From Glebionis coronaria (Eukaryota; Streptophyta; Magnoliopsida; Asterales; Asteraceae), in contig CM046879.1 of assembly GCA_025667525.1 (NCBI GenBank), forward strand, positions 392,727,442-392,791,441: a DNA stretch of 64,000 nucleotides. The letters are read 5' to 3'. Both the position numbers and the translations under genes were made by a program. Shown here in pieces: positions 35,134 to 46,238 of the stretch. The number at the start of each line of letters is the position of its first letter. Position 1 is the stretch's first letter. The notes under the pieces are model-generated. The model saw nothing but the letters and a program-made list of their open reading frames with translations. It did no database searches and had not been told where the DNA came from.

Positions 35134-36166
35134 AAATTGATGTCTATTTTGTCTTGTATACCCAGGATTGCTTTATTGCTGTTGTTGAATATATGTTAGT
35201 CATTTTTTTTCCATCACTTTTCATTCCACTGCTTTTGAACAAAGATTCCCCTGTTGGGGTTCTTTCCCCTGCTAAGAGTTCTTCTCTTAAGCTGGGTTTG
35301 TTCTTTTTAAAAGTGGTTATATGTGGTTTTAGACTAATAATGCAGAGATTCAAATGGTACATGCTACACTCATGGGAGAATCGGGTATATGCTCTATGTT
35401 TTAGGGTGGGTTAGGTCACACCTTTTGGATTTAGGGTATCGTTAGGATACTCATATATGATTCTAGATCATATCCATTGGTGAGTAAGGGTTCAGAATGA
35501 TGAAGACTTGCTGCAAAGCTTGTCAGAATTCTGAAGCCTTGAGGCACTGTAATGTATACTTGTACTTCTTTATTAAGTAAAGGTAGGGATGGTGACTAGG
35601 GTATGCTTATTTTCTTGGGTTGACCAGGTGCAGGGTACTTATGTGTTAACTTTTCTTGTTGAGAGCTTTGCTAAATGGAGGACTCTTGAGTCTCTGTGTA
35701 TCTACCTTGTCTCTACAAGGGTGTGCATTAGAGCAGAGCTATTTAGCATTGATCTCCTCATGATTATGTCTAATACCCCTAGGAAATATTCCCATGTTTT
35801 CAAATTGTGATTCCCCTGCTTGAACAACATTCCCCTATTTGACCGTTGACCAACAAACCATTACCCTGCTTATAGCCGTTGGGCCTGCTTACTAAAATTT
35901 TGGTTAGATATTTTATTCTTTTCAAAAGATATTTAAGGCGCTTTCTTCGCTGATTGGTAATCTTTTCTTTATTATTTCAAATAAATTACTTTTATATCAA
36001 GATTTATCTTTGATATTTTTACAATTTGAATTTTTGGTCCAATCACAGCTCTTCAATTCACCTATAAAAACTTAATTGCCTTAACCAGCAGGTCCATCTC
36101 TCTCCCTCGACTAAATCCTACCTAACTCTCACCATTCTAAACCTTCAAACATTTTCAACATTTATC
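35134..36166 (+). other. Spacer between pol and the extra ORF of Copia A
   Basis: No gene is supported. It holds several CCCCTGCT-type motifs (about 35247, 35267, 35812 and 35832). An AT-rich stretch at 35900-36060 is followed by CCTATAAAAAC near 36060, a TATA-like box about 105 bp before the ATG of the next ORF. This could be a subgenomic promoter, but it is untested. Confidence 0.5.
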
Positions 36167-39100
36167 ATGTCTCTCAAAATTGCTGCTAATCACAATCAAA
36201 TTGCTCTTTCACATGATGAACCAGCAGAATTTGTTGATGCAGTGGCTTTTCTAAAATCTTCATATTTTAGAGTGGCTCTTCTCATCAATCCCAGGATTTA
36301 CACCTCACACATCCAGCAGTTTTGGTCTAAATCCATGACCAAAATAATGGATGGAGAGGTAATAATTTAAAGCACAGTAGATTGTCATCCCAAGGTGATT
36401 ACACTTGCCTCCATCAGAGACAAGCTTGTTCTGGATGATGAGGATGGGATAACCAACTTACCTAAGGCTGAAATCTTTGAGGGTCTTGTTAAATTGGGGT
36501 ACACTCTTTCTGATGAACAAAAATGTAAGTCTGTTAAAGGTCAGTTTGCCCCACATTGGAAATATTTGATTCATACAATTTTGCAATGTTTGTCACCTAA
36601 AACCACTGCTTTTAATGAATTTGGAAGTGAAGTTGCTTCTGCCCTGATATGCTTAGCAGCAGGGAGAAAGTACTGTTTTTCTCAAATGATTTTCAAAGGA
36701 ATGGTCAAAAATGTCACAAGCAATACTAAATTTTGTATGTACCCACGGTTTACACAACTTTTGTTGAATATGATTGAACATGGTCCTATCAAACACACAA
36801 GATATTTTTCAGCCACCAAACACTCTACCAAACTGTTTACCACACTTCTTACACCATCTCCACAATTTTCTGGCAGGGTTGTTTCATTCACTTCCATCAT
36901 GATGAAAAAAATCAGACAAGAAGAAGCAAAAACAAAAATAGCCACACACAAACCATCTGATTCCCCTACCAAGACTCTATCCCCTACCAGTACTCTACCC
37001 CCTGTTGATCCAAAACATGAAAGGAGAACCAAATCTAGGTTTGTCAGGTCTCCCTTGCCTGGTGGATCTTCACAAGTAGCAGAGAGGAGAGCCTCCAAAA
37101 GGTTGGAGCACTCTGAAGGTTTGGTTGCCACTACTGTCTCATCCTCAAGGGGTGAGCCTGACAGTGACACCATCAGTAAGTCCTCTCCCTCACTCAGTGA
37201 TACCCAAAAAGGGGAGCAATCCCCTTTTAGGGTTGAGAGTAGAATGCAACCTATGTCTATCTTGGAATTGACGAATATGTGCATTAGCTTGAAAAAGCAC
37301 AATGCACAACTTGTACAAACTGTCAAAAAGCAAGGTCTGGTTATCAATAATTTGGAAACCAGACTTGCTACACTTGAGGGGAGGAGAAATCCCAAGCTTA
37401 TCATATCTACAGATGAGGATGCTTCCAAAGGGGAGGAAGTTCCTAACACAGATGAATCTACTCAATGGTATGCATATCCTGGTGAACAAGATCTTAAACA
37501 AAGAAAGGTAGCAAATGCTGAGAAAGGGGCTGAGAATGGAAGTGCTGAGAAAGAAAGTGATAAGGGGATTGCCACAAAACAGATTTCTCAAACATTGTTG
37601 ACTATGGGCAATCAAGAAGAATCCACTGCTTTAAAAATTTCCCCTGCTAAACCTGATCCCCCTGTTGTAAGTTCTTCCCCTACTAAATCTATTACTCAAA
37701 CATTTGTTAGGAAGAATAGAAGGCAACCATCTCAGAAGGGAATTAAAATTGGAGAACCTGCACCTAAAGCCAAACCAACACCAGCAGTGGATCCAAAAGA
37801 CAAGGGAAAAGGGATCATGGTTGAACAGCCTAAGAAAAAGTACAAGCATAGAACTCCTGAACAACAAAGGGCTCAAGAAGAATATGATGAACAGGTAGCT
37901 CTCAGACTTCAACAAGAGGAGATTGATATGCAGGATCAGAGAATGCAAAAGATGAGGCCCAAAGAGATGCTTAAGAAAATTGAAATCATGCATAGAGAGT
38001 TGGATGACAGGGTGCCTCATGTTCAAGAGTTTCTAGATCAATGGGAAAAGGAGTTGGTGAATGATCCTTTGGAAGATATGTATGAATTGATTTGTCTAGT
38101 TTACAAGTATCAAAATGAATATCTGGAAAGAAGGGCAAATCAGATTCAGAAGGAAAAATATTTGAGGTATGAGAAGGGGAGGTTGGCACACTACAAAGTT
38201 TTGCTCAAAAGACACAAGAAGTGGACTGATGGTAATTTCAGATACATGAGTTTTGAGGAGATAAAGAAGGCAGTCAGACCAGTTCTAAGAGAGTTAAATG
38301 TGGAACCCTTCATAGCTATCAACACTCTTGAGGAAGCTGAGTATCTCAGGAGGCAAAATGAAGTGTTACAGAGAGCTAGGGAATCCAGAAAAAGAAAGGC
38401 TGAAGGAAAAATAATGGAAACAACACAAGCAGGTGCATCATCACAAGCAGGTGCATCATCACTAGCAGGTGCATCATCACAAGCAGGTGCATCATCACTA
38501 GCAGGTGCATCATCACAAGCAGGTGCATCAACTCAAGCTGGTGCAAGTTTGCCAGCAATTGAGAGATATGTACTCAATGCACAAAGGGCAACCAAAAGAC
38601 TCAATAGGATGGAAAAAGTTGGTATAGTTACTAAGAAGACTCAGCGTCCCTCAAATGAAGAAATTGATAAACAGCTAATTGTGCAAGAAAATGATGAAAT
38701 ATCACCTAGTGAGTTTGGGAAGAAATTTGCCATAGTAGAATATGTTGTTTATAAACACAAGGGGATCACTTGGTGGAAGCTTACAAGAGCTGACAAGACA
38801 GCACAGACATTTCTAAGTCTAGATGTCATGTTTCAAACTTTGGATAGTGAGGACTTAGATGATCTATGGAAGATTTTAAAGAAGACCTTTGCTGCAAAGC
38901 CTCCTACTATGGATGGTGTAGAGAAGGATTGGGTGATCTGGGAATGCATGCATAGGATGTATGAGCATGAACTGTTTGATCCCATATTTGATGCAGTCAA
39001 TGGAGGAAATTTGTTATATTGGAAGCTATTTACCAATTCTGGGGTGTATGAGATAGTCATGGAAGGGGTAAGTGTTTACTTGGTTAATCATCGTTATTAT

Positions 39101-39223
39101 CCTTTCAATCAAGAGACCTTGAAGAAATTGGCACAAGCTGACTTGATTGTAGATGCTAAAGCACCTGTTGCTTATGATCTAGTAAGGATGATGTACAGTC
39201 AGCTTTGGCCAGGAACTTTGTAA
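36167..39223 (+). pseudogene. Extra ORF behind pol of Copia A, about 1,018 codons with one in-frame stop
   Basis: The frame starts at ATG 36167 and is interrupted once, by TAA 36368-36370. It then stays open in the same phase to TAA 39221-39223. The first about 230 residues form a globular domain (FLKSSYFRVALLINPRIYTS, HWKYLIHTILQCLSPKTTA) that I recognise as recurring in Asteraceae transposon proteins, sometimes mislabelled longin-like. Next comes a Ser/Thr/Pro/Lys-rich linker, a charged coiled coil near residues 560-680, a repeat of AGASS units and a C-terminal domain (WKLTRADKTAQTF, LYWKLFTNSGVYEI). Its place matches the extra ORF of Sireviruses often called env-like. I see no signal peptide or clear membrane span, so an envelope role is not supported. 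Confidence 0.7.
38424..38541 (+). repeat. 18-bp coding minisatellite in the extra ORF of Copia A
   Basis: About seven in-phase units of GCAGGTGCATCATCACAA, alternating with a CTA variant so that a 36-bp higher-order unit appears. It encodes the Ala-Gly-Ala-Ser repeat. Unit length is a multiple of three, so the frame is kept. Confidence 0.9.
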
Positions 39224-39280
39224 GCACCCTCATCAACTAGTATTTATTCAGAAACTTGTCTTTAGGTGAAAGCACAAGTT

Positions 39281-39291
39281 TAGGGGAGGAT
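39281..39291 (+). promoter_or_regulatory. Polypurine tract of Copia A
   Basis: TAGGGGAGGAT directly precedes the 3' LTR start TGTTGGGAAT. Confidence 0.85.
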
Positions 39292-39813
39292 TGTTGGGAA
39301 TAAATATAATTGTATTCATTACCCCTGCTAGTTGGTCAATGGTTCCCCTGCTAGAGTAAGTTCCCCCTGCTAAATAACAAAGGCAGGGGATTGGTTCCCC
39401 TATTGAAGTCAAAGGCCCTGCCGCTAGAGATAAACTTGGAATAGATTATAACGCGTTTCTGTTACTACTCCGAGATACTTTCCAAGTTTGTTAGTAATAA
39501 CCTTGTACATGAGTCCTTGTACTATAAAAGTACCCACTAGGTTATCATGAAATGTGTGTCTTTTTTTCTGTTGTCTTTCATTTCATACTTTAAGGTTTTT
39601 GTAACCCTAATACCATTATTGGGTATTCGTATATCTTTGATATATTAAAGTTTAACGTTTGCTTTAATCATTTGTTCTTGTTCTAAACACTACATTCCAC
39701 ATCTTGTTTAGTTACTTTGTATTGCAAAGTTTCTCTAGTGTTATATTGAATCTGTTCTCTCTATCACAACCCTTCAACAAGCTAAGGTTTAAGATCTGAG
39801 TTTGGGATCAACA
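39292..39813 (+). repeat. 3' LTR of Copia A
   Basis: The pair of 3614-4136, with intact TG...CA ends and followed by AGCAC. It contains the repeated CCCCTGCTA motif and the TATA-like ACTATAAAAG. Confidence 0.92.
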
Positions 39814-39818
39814 AGCAC

Positions 39819-42325
39819 ATAAGCTCAAAAATTCGTGAGTGTGGATGTAGATTCATGAGGTTTGAGTCCTTTTCTCAAAAAATCTGATAAAGTACTTGAT
39901 TTTTGTGATTTTTAGTTCTGTTGTTGTTCTTGTTATATTTGTGGCTTAATATTGCTTGATACTGCATAATATTGTTGTTATTGTGTTAGATTGGGCTTGG
40001 GTAACATTGAATCGCACTTAAAATTTTGTTAAATCTTGGATTGAAAAAGTTAAGGGGTGTTTGGGTTAACCTGTTTAAGTTCACAAATTGGATTTGAGTT
40101 ATTGTTTGTTGGTTATTTGTGTTGTTATCTGACATATGCTTGGTTGAGTGCTATTTGCTGCAAGTTTCTGGCTTTTAAAAATCAAAATCTTGATTGTGCT
40201 ATAAAAGTTGGAAATCTGCTTGTTTTGACCTAAGTCTTTGGTAACACTTAGTTTGTATGCATGCTTAGGGATAACAAGTGATTAAACAAAGTTTATATAA
40301 CATGTTAAGAAGATTTGAGTGTTTGAAATTGGATTTGTGGTCAAGTATATCAGCAAAGTATAAAATCTGCTTGTTCTTTGTTCATCAGTAACATTTTTGA
40401 GCTTCAATCTTGATCTAGACCTTGAACCATTGTATGAAACCTGTTTATTTATGTTCATTTGAATTAATTATAGCTTGTGTATGCATTTGGTGAAGTTTGG
40501 CTGCCTTATTCTTGCTAAAAGTGCTTATTGAGTTGAAACTGCTTATTGTTCATATCTGGTGCATGTCTGTGGATCTTTTGATTAATCTGTGCTAATTGGC
40601 TTGTTGAATGTGTGATTTGATTGTTGTTATTAAGTCCTTGTGATTCACTGATCACTTGGGTGCCTTTGCTTAACCTGAATCCAACAAAAAGTCACTAAAG
40701 ACAAAAAGTCAAAAAGGTCAAGCAGTGGAAACTTTTCCCACTACTGAACCCCCAAAACTAGCCACTGCTAGTGTTAATCATCAAACAGCTTATTCATAAG
40801 CCATTCTATCTTATTGGGACTTGCAAAAACTTTGTTTTTTTAATCAATCTTCCTTATTTGACCCATTTAAGAGATCTGGAGCTTTGTGGACTTTGACTTT
40901 TAGGTTTGACTAGAAAACGAACTTAGTTGACTTTTGCAAAATTGCTTATTGCTTATTCCAGCTTATTGAGTGGTGCTTTTTGAATGATTTTTTATTATTA
41001 AGCTTAGTTAAGCTATTTGTGACTCATTGCAACTTGAATCAGCTCTTGAAATAGCCTAGAACTCGAAAAAGACTATTTTGTCATTTTGTGTAGAAAGCTT
41101 TTGCTTATTTCAGGCTTATTCCTTGGGCTTATTTCAAGTTTCTTTTTTCAAATAGCTTATTTCGGTAAAGAAAAGGACGTGGGTAAATTTTTAGCTTATG
41201 GCATCAGCTTTTGCTTATTTCAGGCTTATTCCTTGGGCTTATTTCAAGTTTCTTTTTTCAAATAGCTTATTTCGGTAAAGAAAAGGACGTGGGTAAATTT
41301 TTAGCTTATGGCATCAGCTTATAGCTTAATGGGCCAAAAAGCCCATTAAGAATAAGTTGTTTTCAAATAAGCTATCTTAAGCTTATTTTCAGCTTTTGGG
41401 CCTTTGAAAAATTGTGTTTAAAATTAGATTTTAAGCTTAACTGGAGCTTTTGGGCCAATTCTGTGGACTTTTTCTTATTGGGCCTATTTCTAAGCCTATT
41501 AAGAGACTGTTTGGGTATTTGGCCCATTTGAATGCCCAATAGGGGTAATTTTGTAATTCCAAGTTCATTTCTGTTTTATTTAGGTTAAAATCAACTAGTT
41601 TGCAACTTTTTAGAATTTTTTATAAATTTTGGATTTTTATTAATATTTTATTATTAAAAACTAAAATTTAGATTTTGCAAGTTTTTCATTTTTCCTAATT
41701 CAAATACATTAAGTTAGGAATTTTAAAATTTTTAGATTAATTTTATTGTCATTAGATTAATTTTTAGAATTATTTCAAGTTTTAATAGTTTTTAATTGTT
41801 TTTAAATAGTTTTTATTAATTTTAAAATTTTCAAAAATAGTTTAGATTTAGTTAAGTCATTTTAGTGGTTTACAAGTTAAAAAAATCTCATTTTGGGCTT
41901 TTTGTTAATTATATTGATTTTTTGAGCTTTAATTAGCATTAAAAATGAATATTTAATTAAATAAAAGGTTTGAGTGATTTTTGATTTTTTATAAACTCTA
42001 ATTACATTTTTTAGGATTTATTGCAATTTTCTAGGAATTTTTAGGATAATTTTTAAATTTTGTCACTTTTTACGGTTTTATGTGCACGACTTCGTCTTAG
42101 TTTAATTCATAATCGTAACTGTCATTCTTTTCTAATCTCTTTTGTATTTTTCTTTTCTCATCAATATAATTACAAACACTTAATCATCTCTTTACACAAC
42201 ACACTAGCCTCTTTGAGAACGAACTCACTTTTGAGTCATTTGTGCACGATTTTCCTAAACCGTCGTACTTACCCTAATTACCTCCTTTTCCTAAAGATGT
42301 GTAAAAGCTCAACCATCAATGTAAT
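39819..42325. other. Resumed Athila LTR and flanking AT-rich DNA, no gene
   Basis: The sequence after the TSD should be the rest of the Athila-like LTR. Its end could not be found. From about 40,900 to 41,470 the words GCTTATT and AGCTTATTTC recur very densely. After 41,570 it is plain AT-rich DNA with scattered TTTTTAG words. The 96-codon frame at 42060-42350 has no recognisable content. Confidence 0.5.
41096..41315. repeat. Perfect 110-bp tandem duplication
   Basis: 41096-41205 and 41206-41315 are identical by eye and head to tail. Both begin AGCTTTTGCTTATTTC, and the first 5 bp recur again after the second copy. The absence of differences implies a recent event. Confidence 0.9.
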
Positions 42326-43709
42326 TCTCCCTATCTTTTATATAATATAAAAATTAGATTTTTTAGCAATTTTAATGAAAAGTAAGGGTTGTAGGAAAAA
42401 CAATTGCATCAATCAATTGACTTAATTTTGACACATAAGCAAAATTAAGCGACGTGATTGGTAAAAAAATCAAAATTGAATTCAATCTAGTCAAAATTAA
42501 AAATTTTGGTGAAGAAATTTGATAAAAACACAAAAAATATATGTGTCAAATTTGTGAAAATAAAAACTTAAAAAAAAGAGGAGATGATTAATAAATCTTT
42601 AGTGGTTGAATTTTAAATAAATTAGATGAACTTTAATGTAAATTTATATATTTCCATATTTTTTAGTAACTTTATAAAATAAATAAAATACACCGTTAAT
42701 CTTTATACCCTCTATACTTTATATGTTAAAAATACAACATATATGTTATATTAAAAATTTAAGAAATCGCATGATTATAAATATTCAAATAAAAACAGTG
42801 TCTGTTTCTATTTTGACACTCTTAAAGTCAAACAATGCAATCTACGTAAATTATTATTAAGATAAATATAAATATCAAAATGAATGCAGGACCTCAGACA
42901 TCGGTGTGAGATAAAAATAAACGAGATTCCAAATATTATAACAACATATATTTTTTCAAGGTCATTACGTGTTTTTTTTTGTAACCGTGATTTCCGACTC
43001 ATTGGTCGACTAATCCACGGGGTTTGAGCCCACCGCCACACAGACTCAAACCAGGTAAAGCCCTCCCTTTTCAGGAGGTTGGCGTGGCCACTACAAGATT
43101 GTTTGCACCTAGTGGGAATTGAACTTGAGACCTCACACACTTTGCAGTGATAGCCACAAATCTTTTTGCCACTAGGCCACCCTTGAGTGGTTTCGTTACA
43201 TGTTATTATACACACAATGTCTAGAAAAGGATTACATTTAAGTAAAATAAAGTTAAATCTTTATGCAACAAATATTTATACAAAATATCCATTAATAGTA
43301 TCATATAATGAAAAATCATGTAAAACTCGTGGGTCACTAAGCATCGTAACTATTTAAGTATTAAAATTTAATATTGTTTTATAAATTAATATTAAGCATT
43401 ACAAAGTAATGAATTTATAAATCGTGTATGTGTAATATTGATGTAAATGGTTTGTTTATTAATAATTAACATATAACGATTTAGAATAAAAATATCGAAA
43501 GCAAAAATAATATGAAATTCGAAAAATAGAAATTGAAGTGAGTTTATATTGATTTACACGGTGCACTGTAAAATAACAAAATAATCAAACATATAAACAT
43601 TAGATGTTTTTAAAGAACATATATTATATATATAAAATCGTAAAATGAAATTATTACTTAATTTATCTTTTATGTTCAAGTCCTGTGCATGCACGGATAT
43701 TAGCACTAG
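42326..43709 (+). mobile_element. Probable non-autonomous Helitron, host of a SINE
   Basis: The 3' end is clear: a palindrome GTGCATGCAC (43685-43694), 11 nt later CTAG (43706-43709), then T, the standard Helitron terminus. The 5' end is less certain; TCTCCCTATC at 42326 has the usual TC start and AT-rich follow-up, but is preceded by T instead of A. No Rep/helicase frame is present. A SINE lies inside. Confidence 0.5.
42972..43193 (-). mobile_element. tRNA-derived SINE 1
   Basis: Read on the minus strand, box A TGGCCTAGTGG (43169-43179) and box B GTTCAATTCC (43115-43124) form an internal Pol III promoter. The element ends in a run of nine A (plus-strand T run at 42972-42980). Flanks CATTACGTG (42963-42971) and CGTTACATG (43194-43202) are a 9-bp TSD with two mismatches. 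The 135-codon ORF across it is spurious. Confidence 0.75.
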
Positions 43710-43804
43710 TTTATAATAAACAAAATAGTAACATTGACATTCTTGTATAATTCGAGTACTTGTTTTGGGAACTCTTGTGCATTATATAACTTATTTTATG
43801 TATA

Positions 43805-44247
43805 TCTTATCTTATTTTATTTTATTATATTATAAAACATTTGAAACATTTTTTTAGAAAGTTCAGAAATTAAAACATTCAAAATTATCTTTTATGGAAT
43901 ATTCATTTTGTAATTGATTATACATCTCCACGAACTTTGTAATAACCTATTAAAAAGTGAATCTTTATCTTAAAATTTGAAATATCTTTTTATCAAATTA
44001 TTTTTTTCACAATCTAAATACACCATATTCTTTAGATTTTATAATTTTTGATTCAATATCCATTTTAATATACTTTAATTAATTTTTAGTCTTTTATTTT
44101 TATTTTTTAAAGTTCATTTTATTTTGATTTAATATTTTTACAACTTCAAATTTTGAATACAAATTTAATAGAGAAAAGTAGTAACAATTGTCACCTCAAA
44201 AATCATCACCGAATACCTATCGTCGCATTGCACGAGTATCATGCTAG
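43805..44247 (+). mobile_element. Probable short non-autonomous Helitron (443 bp)
   Basis: The 3' end reads GAGTATCATGCTAG followed by T, the same terminal sequence as the Helitron at 62052-62478, with related sequence (TCGTCGCATTGCACG) at the hairpin position. A TC start preceded by A at 43805 gives a length close to that relative (427 bp). Here the hairpin stem is imperfect. Confidence 0.55.
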
Positions 44248-44498
44248 TGTATATAAATGCGTGTTCATTTTTTATAGCATGCAAGTTTCGTGCAACTATA
44301 TGATTTCTACTGTAATAGTTAAAGAAACTCATGAAACTGGATTGCTGAGGAAGGGAGCACTTAAAAATGGAAAGGAGCGTGGATTACTCACGATTGAGTA
44401 ATTGGTTGCCACCATTTTGCTTGTAATCACTCTGATTTTCTGGTTAGGTGTATGCTTTTTTTTCTTCTTATTTTATCATATCCAAATGAATTGATAAT

Positions 44499-44578
44499 TA
44501 TAACTTATAACTGTTTTAGGAAGCGTTTGGATTTTTTTAAACTTATAACTGTTTTAGGAAGCGTTTGGATTTTTTTAT
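44499..44578. repeat. About 41-bp tandem duplication
   Basis: Two adjacent copies of AACTTATAACTGTTTTAGGA followed by AGCGTTTGGATTTTTTT. It lies just upstream of the probable host-gene leader. Confidence 0.75.
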
Positions 44579-44589
44579 TATTTCTGTAG

Positions 44590-45037
44590 GTTTTGGCAGG
44601 AAAAAAGAATGGACACGTGTCCCTTTACGTGTATATCCTCTCTCACACCTTACACACATCACACACAGCTGATTCATCAAATCTATTATCCTCTCCAACA
44701 ACAAAACTCTCAGATCTATCCTCTCTCACATCTCACACACAATACTGATTCATCAAACCCACAAACCAAATCACACACATTCAGATTTAGTCACCAACAC
44801 TGCTATTCAATCAGTGAATCACCACTACTGGCACCACCAAACAAGATCACCGCATGCAAAAAGTAAAAGGTATATAAGTCAATATGAAGATTCATTATTG
44901 GTTTGATGTTTGGGTACATATATATTATTGTTAACCTCTAATTTATTGATTTTCAGATTGTGTTAAAAAATTCGATTTTCTGTTTTCAAACTGTCGGACA
45001 TATTGGAGATGGAGAAGAAGGATAACATACATAAGTT
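44590..45037 (+). other. Probable 5' leader and first exons of a host gene
   Basis: A G-box (ACACGTGT, about 44613) is followed by a CT/CA-rich tract (44637-44760) typical of plant 5' leaders. An 87-bp AT-rich intron with GT-AG ends is visible (44870-44956, ending CTAATTTATTGATTTTCAG). The next exon has ATG 45009-45011, opening with MEKKDNIHK, and reaches a strong donor GTGAGT at 45038. Copia D lies 60 bp downstream, inside the following intron. No product is recognised, and the 85-codon frame at 44609-44866 is more likely leader than protein. Confidence 0.4.
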
Positions 45038-45103
45038 GTGAGTCGTAATTTGTGCCCTTAAGCTATTAGTTTATGAAATTGATTTGTGTCTGGAATTCGA
45101 TAG

Positions 45104-45492
45104 TGTTAGCCTCAAACTATCGAGTCAAACAGGAATGATCAGTCATAGGTTTATTATGTATCGTATTTTAGAACATTGTAATAGGTAGTAGATTAGCCGT
45201 GTATAACGGGCTTAACTTTAAGCTAAGGTTGATTCATAAGTAACCAAAGCCCAAAAGGAAAGCCCGGCCCATGTAGTATAGTCCATACAAGCCCACATGT
45301 AGGGGGACTATAAATACCCTTCCTAGCATGTTAGGAAGGGTGTTGGTCATTTCATTTTCTCTCAATCTAATATCACCTAGTTCCAATCATTCTCTCTACT
45401 TTCTCTCACTACTTTCTCTCTCTAGAATTCATCTTCTTCATCTATTTTCTTTCTTAAATTCGTGTTATATCATCTGAATATATGGGACAACA
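45104..45492 (+). repeat. 5' LTR of Copia D
   Basis: TGTTAGCCTC to GGGACAACA. A TATA-like CTATAAATAC lies near 45309. A CT-rich leader segment (TCTCTCTACTTTCTCTC) follows near 45390-45420. Confidence 0.93.
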
Positions 45493-45494
45493 AT

Positions 45495-45506
45495 TGGTAT
45501 CAATCG
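45495..45506 (+). promoter_or_regulatory. Primer binding site of Copia D (diverged)
   Basis: TGGTATCA follows the LTR after two bases, but the next bases are ATCG where GAGC is usual. Either the site has mutated or a different tRNA 3' end was used. Confidence 0.6.
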
Positions 45507-45819
45507 TCATGGGGTAGTTTTGTGATTTGTTGTTGTGTTTTCATTTGATTTGTTTGATTTGATCCTTATTTCTTCCACGAATTCAAGATTTTTTATGTTT
45601 TTAGTGTTCTTCAATTTGTATACCTTCTTTACTGTTGTTTAGTGATTTGGGTATCTTGGTTTTCGGGTAAAACATAAATCTTTTGGATCAAAAGTTAAGA
45701 ACTTTCTTGTTTCATCTTTCCGAAATTCTAGCAATTGATTCCATCAGAAAGTACAAGTGAGTGAGGCTCGATCGCAATAACCCAAGGGTTTTACTTTGCG
45801 ATCACAAGGATTCAGACAC

Positions 45820-46238
45820 CTTATTCCGACGGTTATTCCGATCACTCATTGCGATCGAGGATTCCGACGGTTTTTAAGGGATATTGAGATGTTACTCTGT
45901 CCAAATAGTTTTAGCCATATTGCGATCAGGACATTCCGACAGATCAACATTCTGATAGAACCAACATTCCAATAGAACCAACATTCCGATACTTGCAATC
46001 ATTCCGATAGAAAGGGTATTCCGACATAATCAACATTCCGATACAATATTCCGATAGGTTATTCCGACAGATCATTCCGACAGCATTTCGATAGCCTACA
46101 TTCCGACAGCCTACATTCCGACAGCCTACATTCTGACAGCCTACATTCCGACAACCTACATTCCGACAGCCTACATTCCGACAGCCAACATTCCTATGGA
46201 CATTCCGATGGACATTCCGATGGACATTCTGATGACAT
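45820..46238. repeat. ATTCCGA-based repeat array in the 5' untranslated region of Copia D
   Basis: About 25 copies of ATTCCGA(C/T)AG-like words. The region 46080-46190 is a regular 15-bp tandem (CCTACATTCCGACAG), and the end is a 13-bp tandem (GGACATTCCGATG). It precedes the gag ATG by about 450 bp. Confidence 0.9.

Larger units (their letters stand above)
3614..39813 (+). mobile_element. Copia element A (Sirevirus-like LTR retrotransposon), carrying two nested insertions
   Basis: The LTRs are 3614-4136 (523 bp) and 39292-39813 (522 bp). Flanking 5-mers are CGCAC (3609-3613) and AGCAC (39814-39818), a TSD with one mismatch. An initiator-Met type PBS follows the 5' LTR and a PPT precedes the 3' LTR. 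Domain order after removing insertions B and C is gag, coiled coil, zinc knuckle, protease, integrase, RT, RNase H, then a long extra ORF. The order PR-IN-RT-RH is diagnostic of Copia. Long gag with coiled coil and an extra ORF behind pol fits the Sirevirus (SIRE/Maximus) lineage. Its own sequence is about 11.6 kb. Many stops make it defective. Confidence 0.9.

Noticed and set aside
38376..38558. Minus-strand 60-codon ORF with MHLLVM repeats
   Set aside because: Antisense shadow of the minisatellite in the extra ORF of Copia A.
36167..39223. Calling the extra ORF of Copia A an envelope gene
   Set aside because: No signal peptide, membrane span or cleavage site is visible. Position alone is not enough.
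42808..43215. 135-codon minus-strand ORF with Cys residues
   Set aside because: It runs through the tRNA-derived SINE and flanking DNA, so the coding look is spurious.
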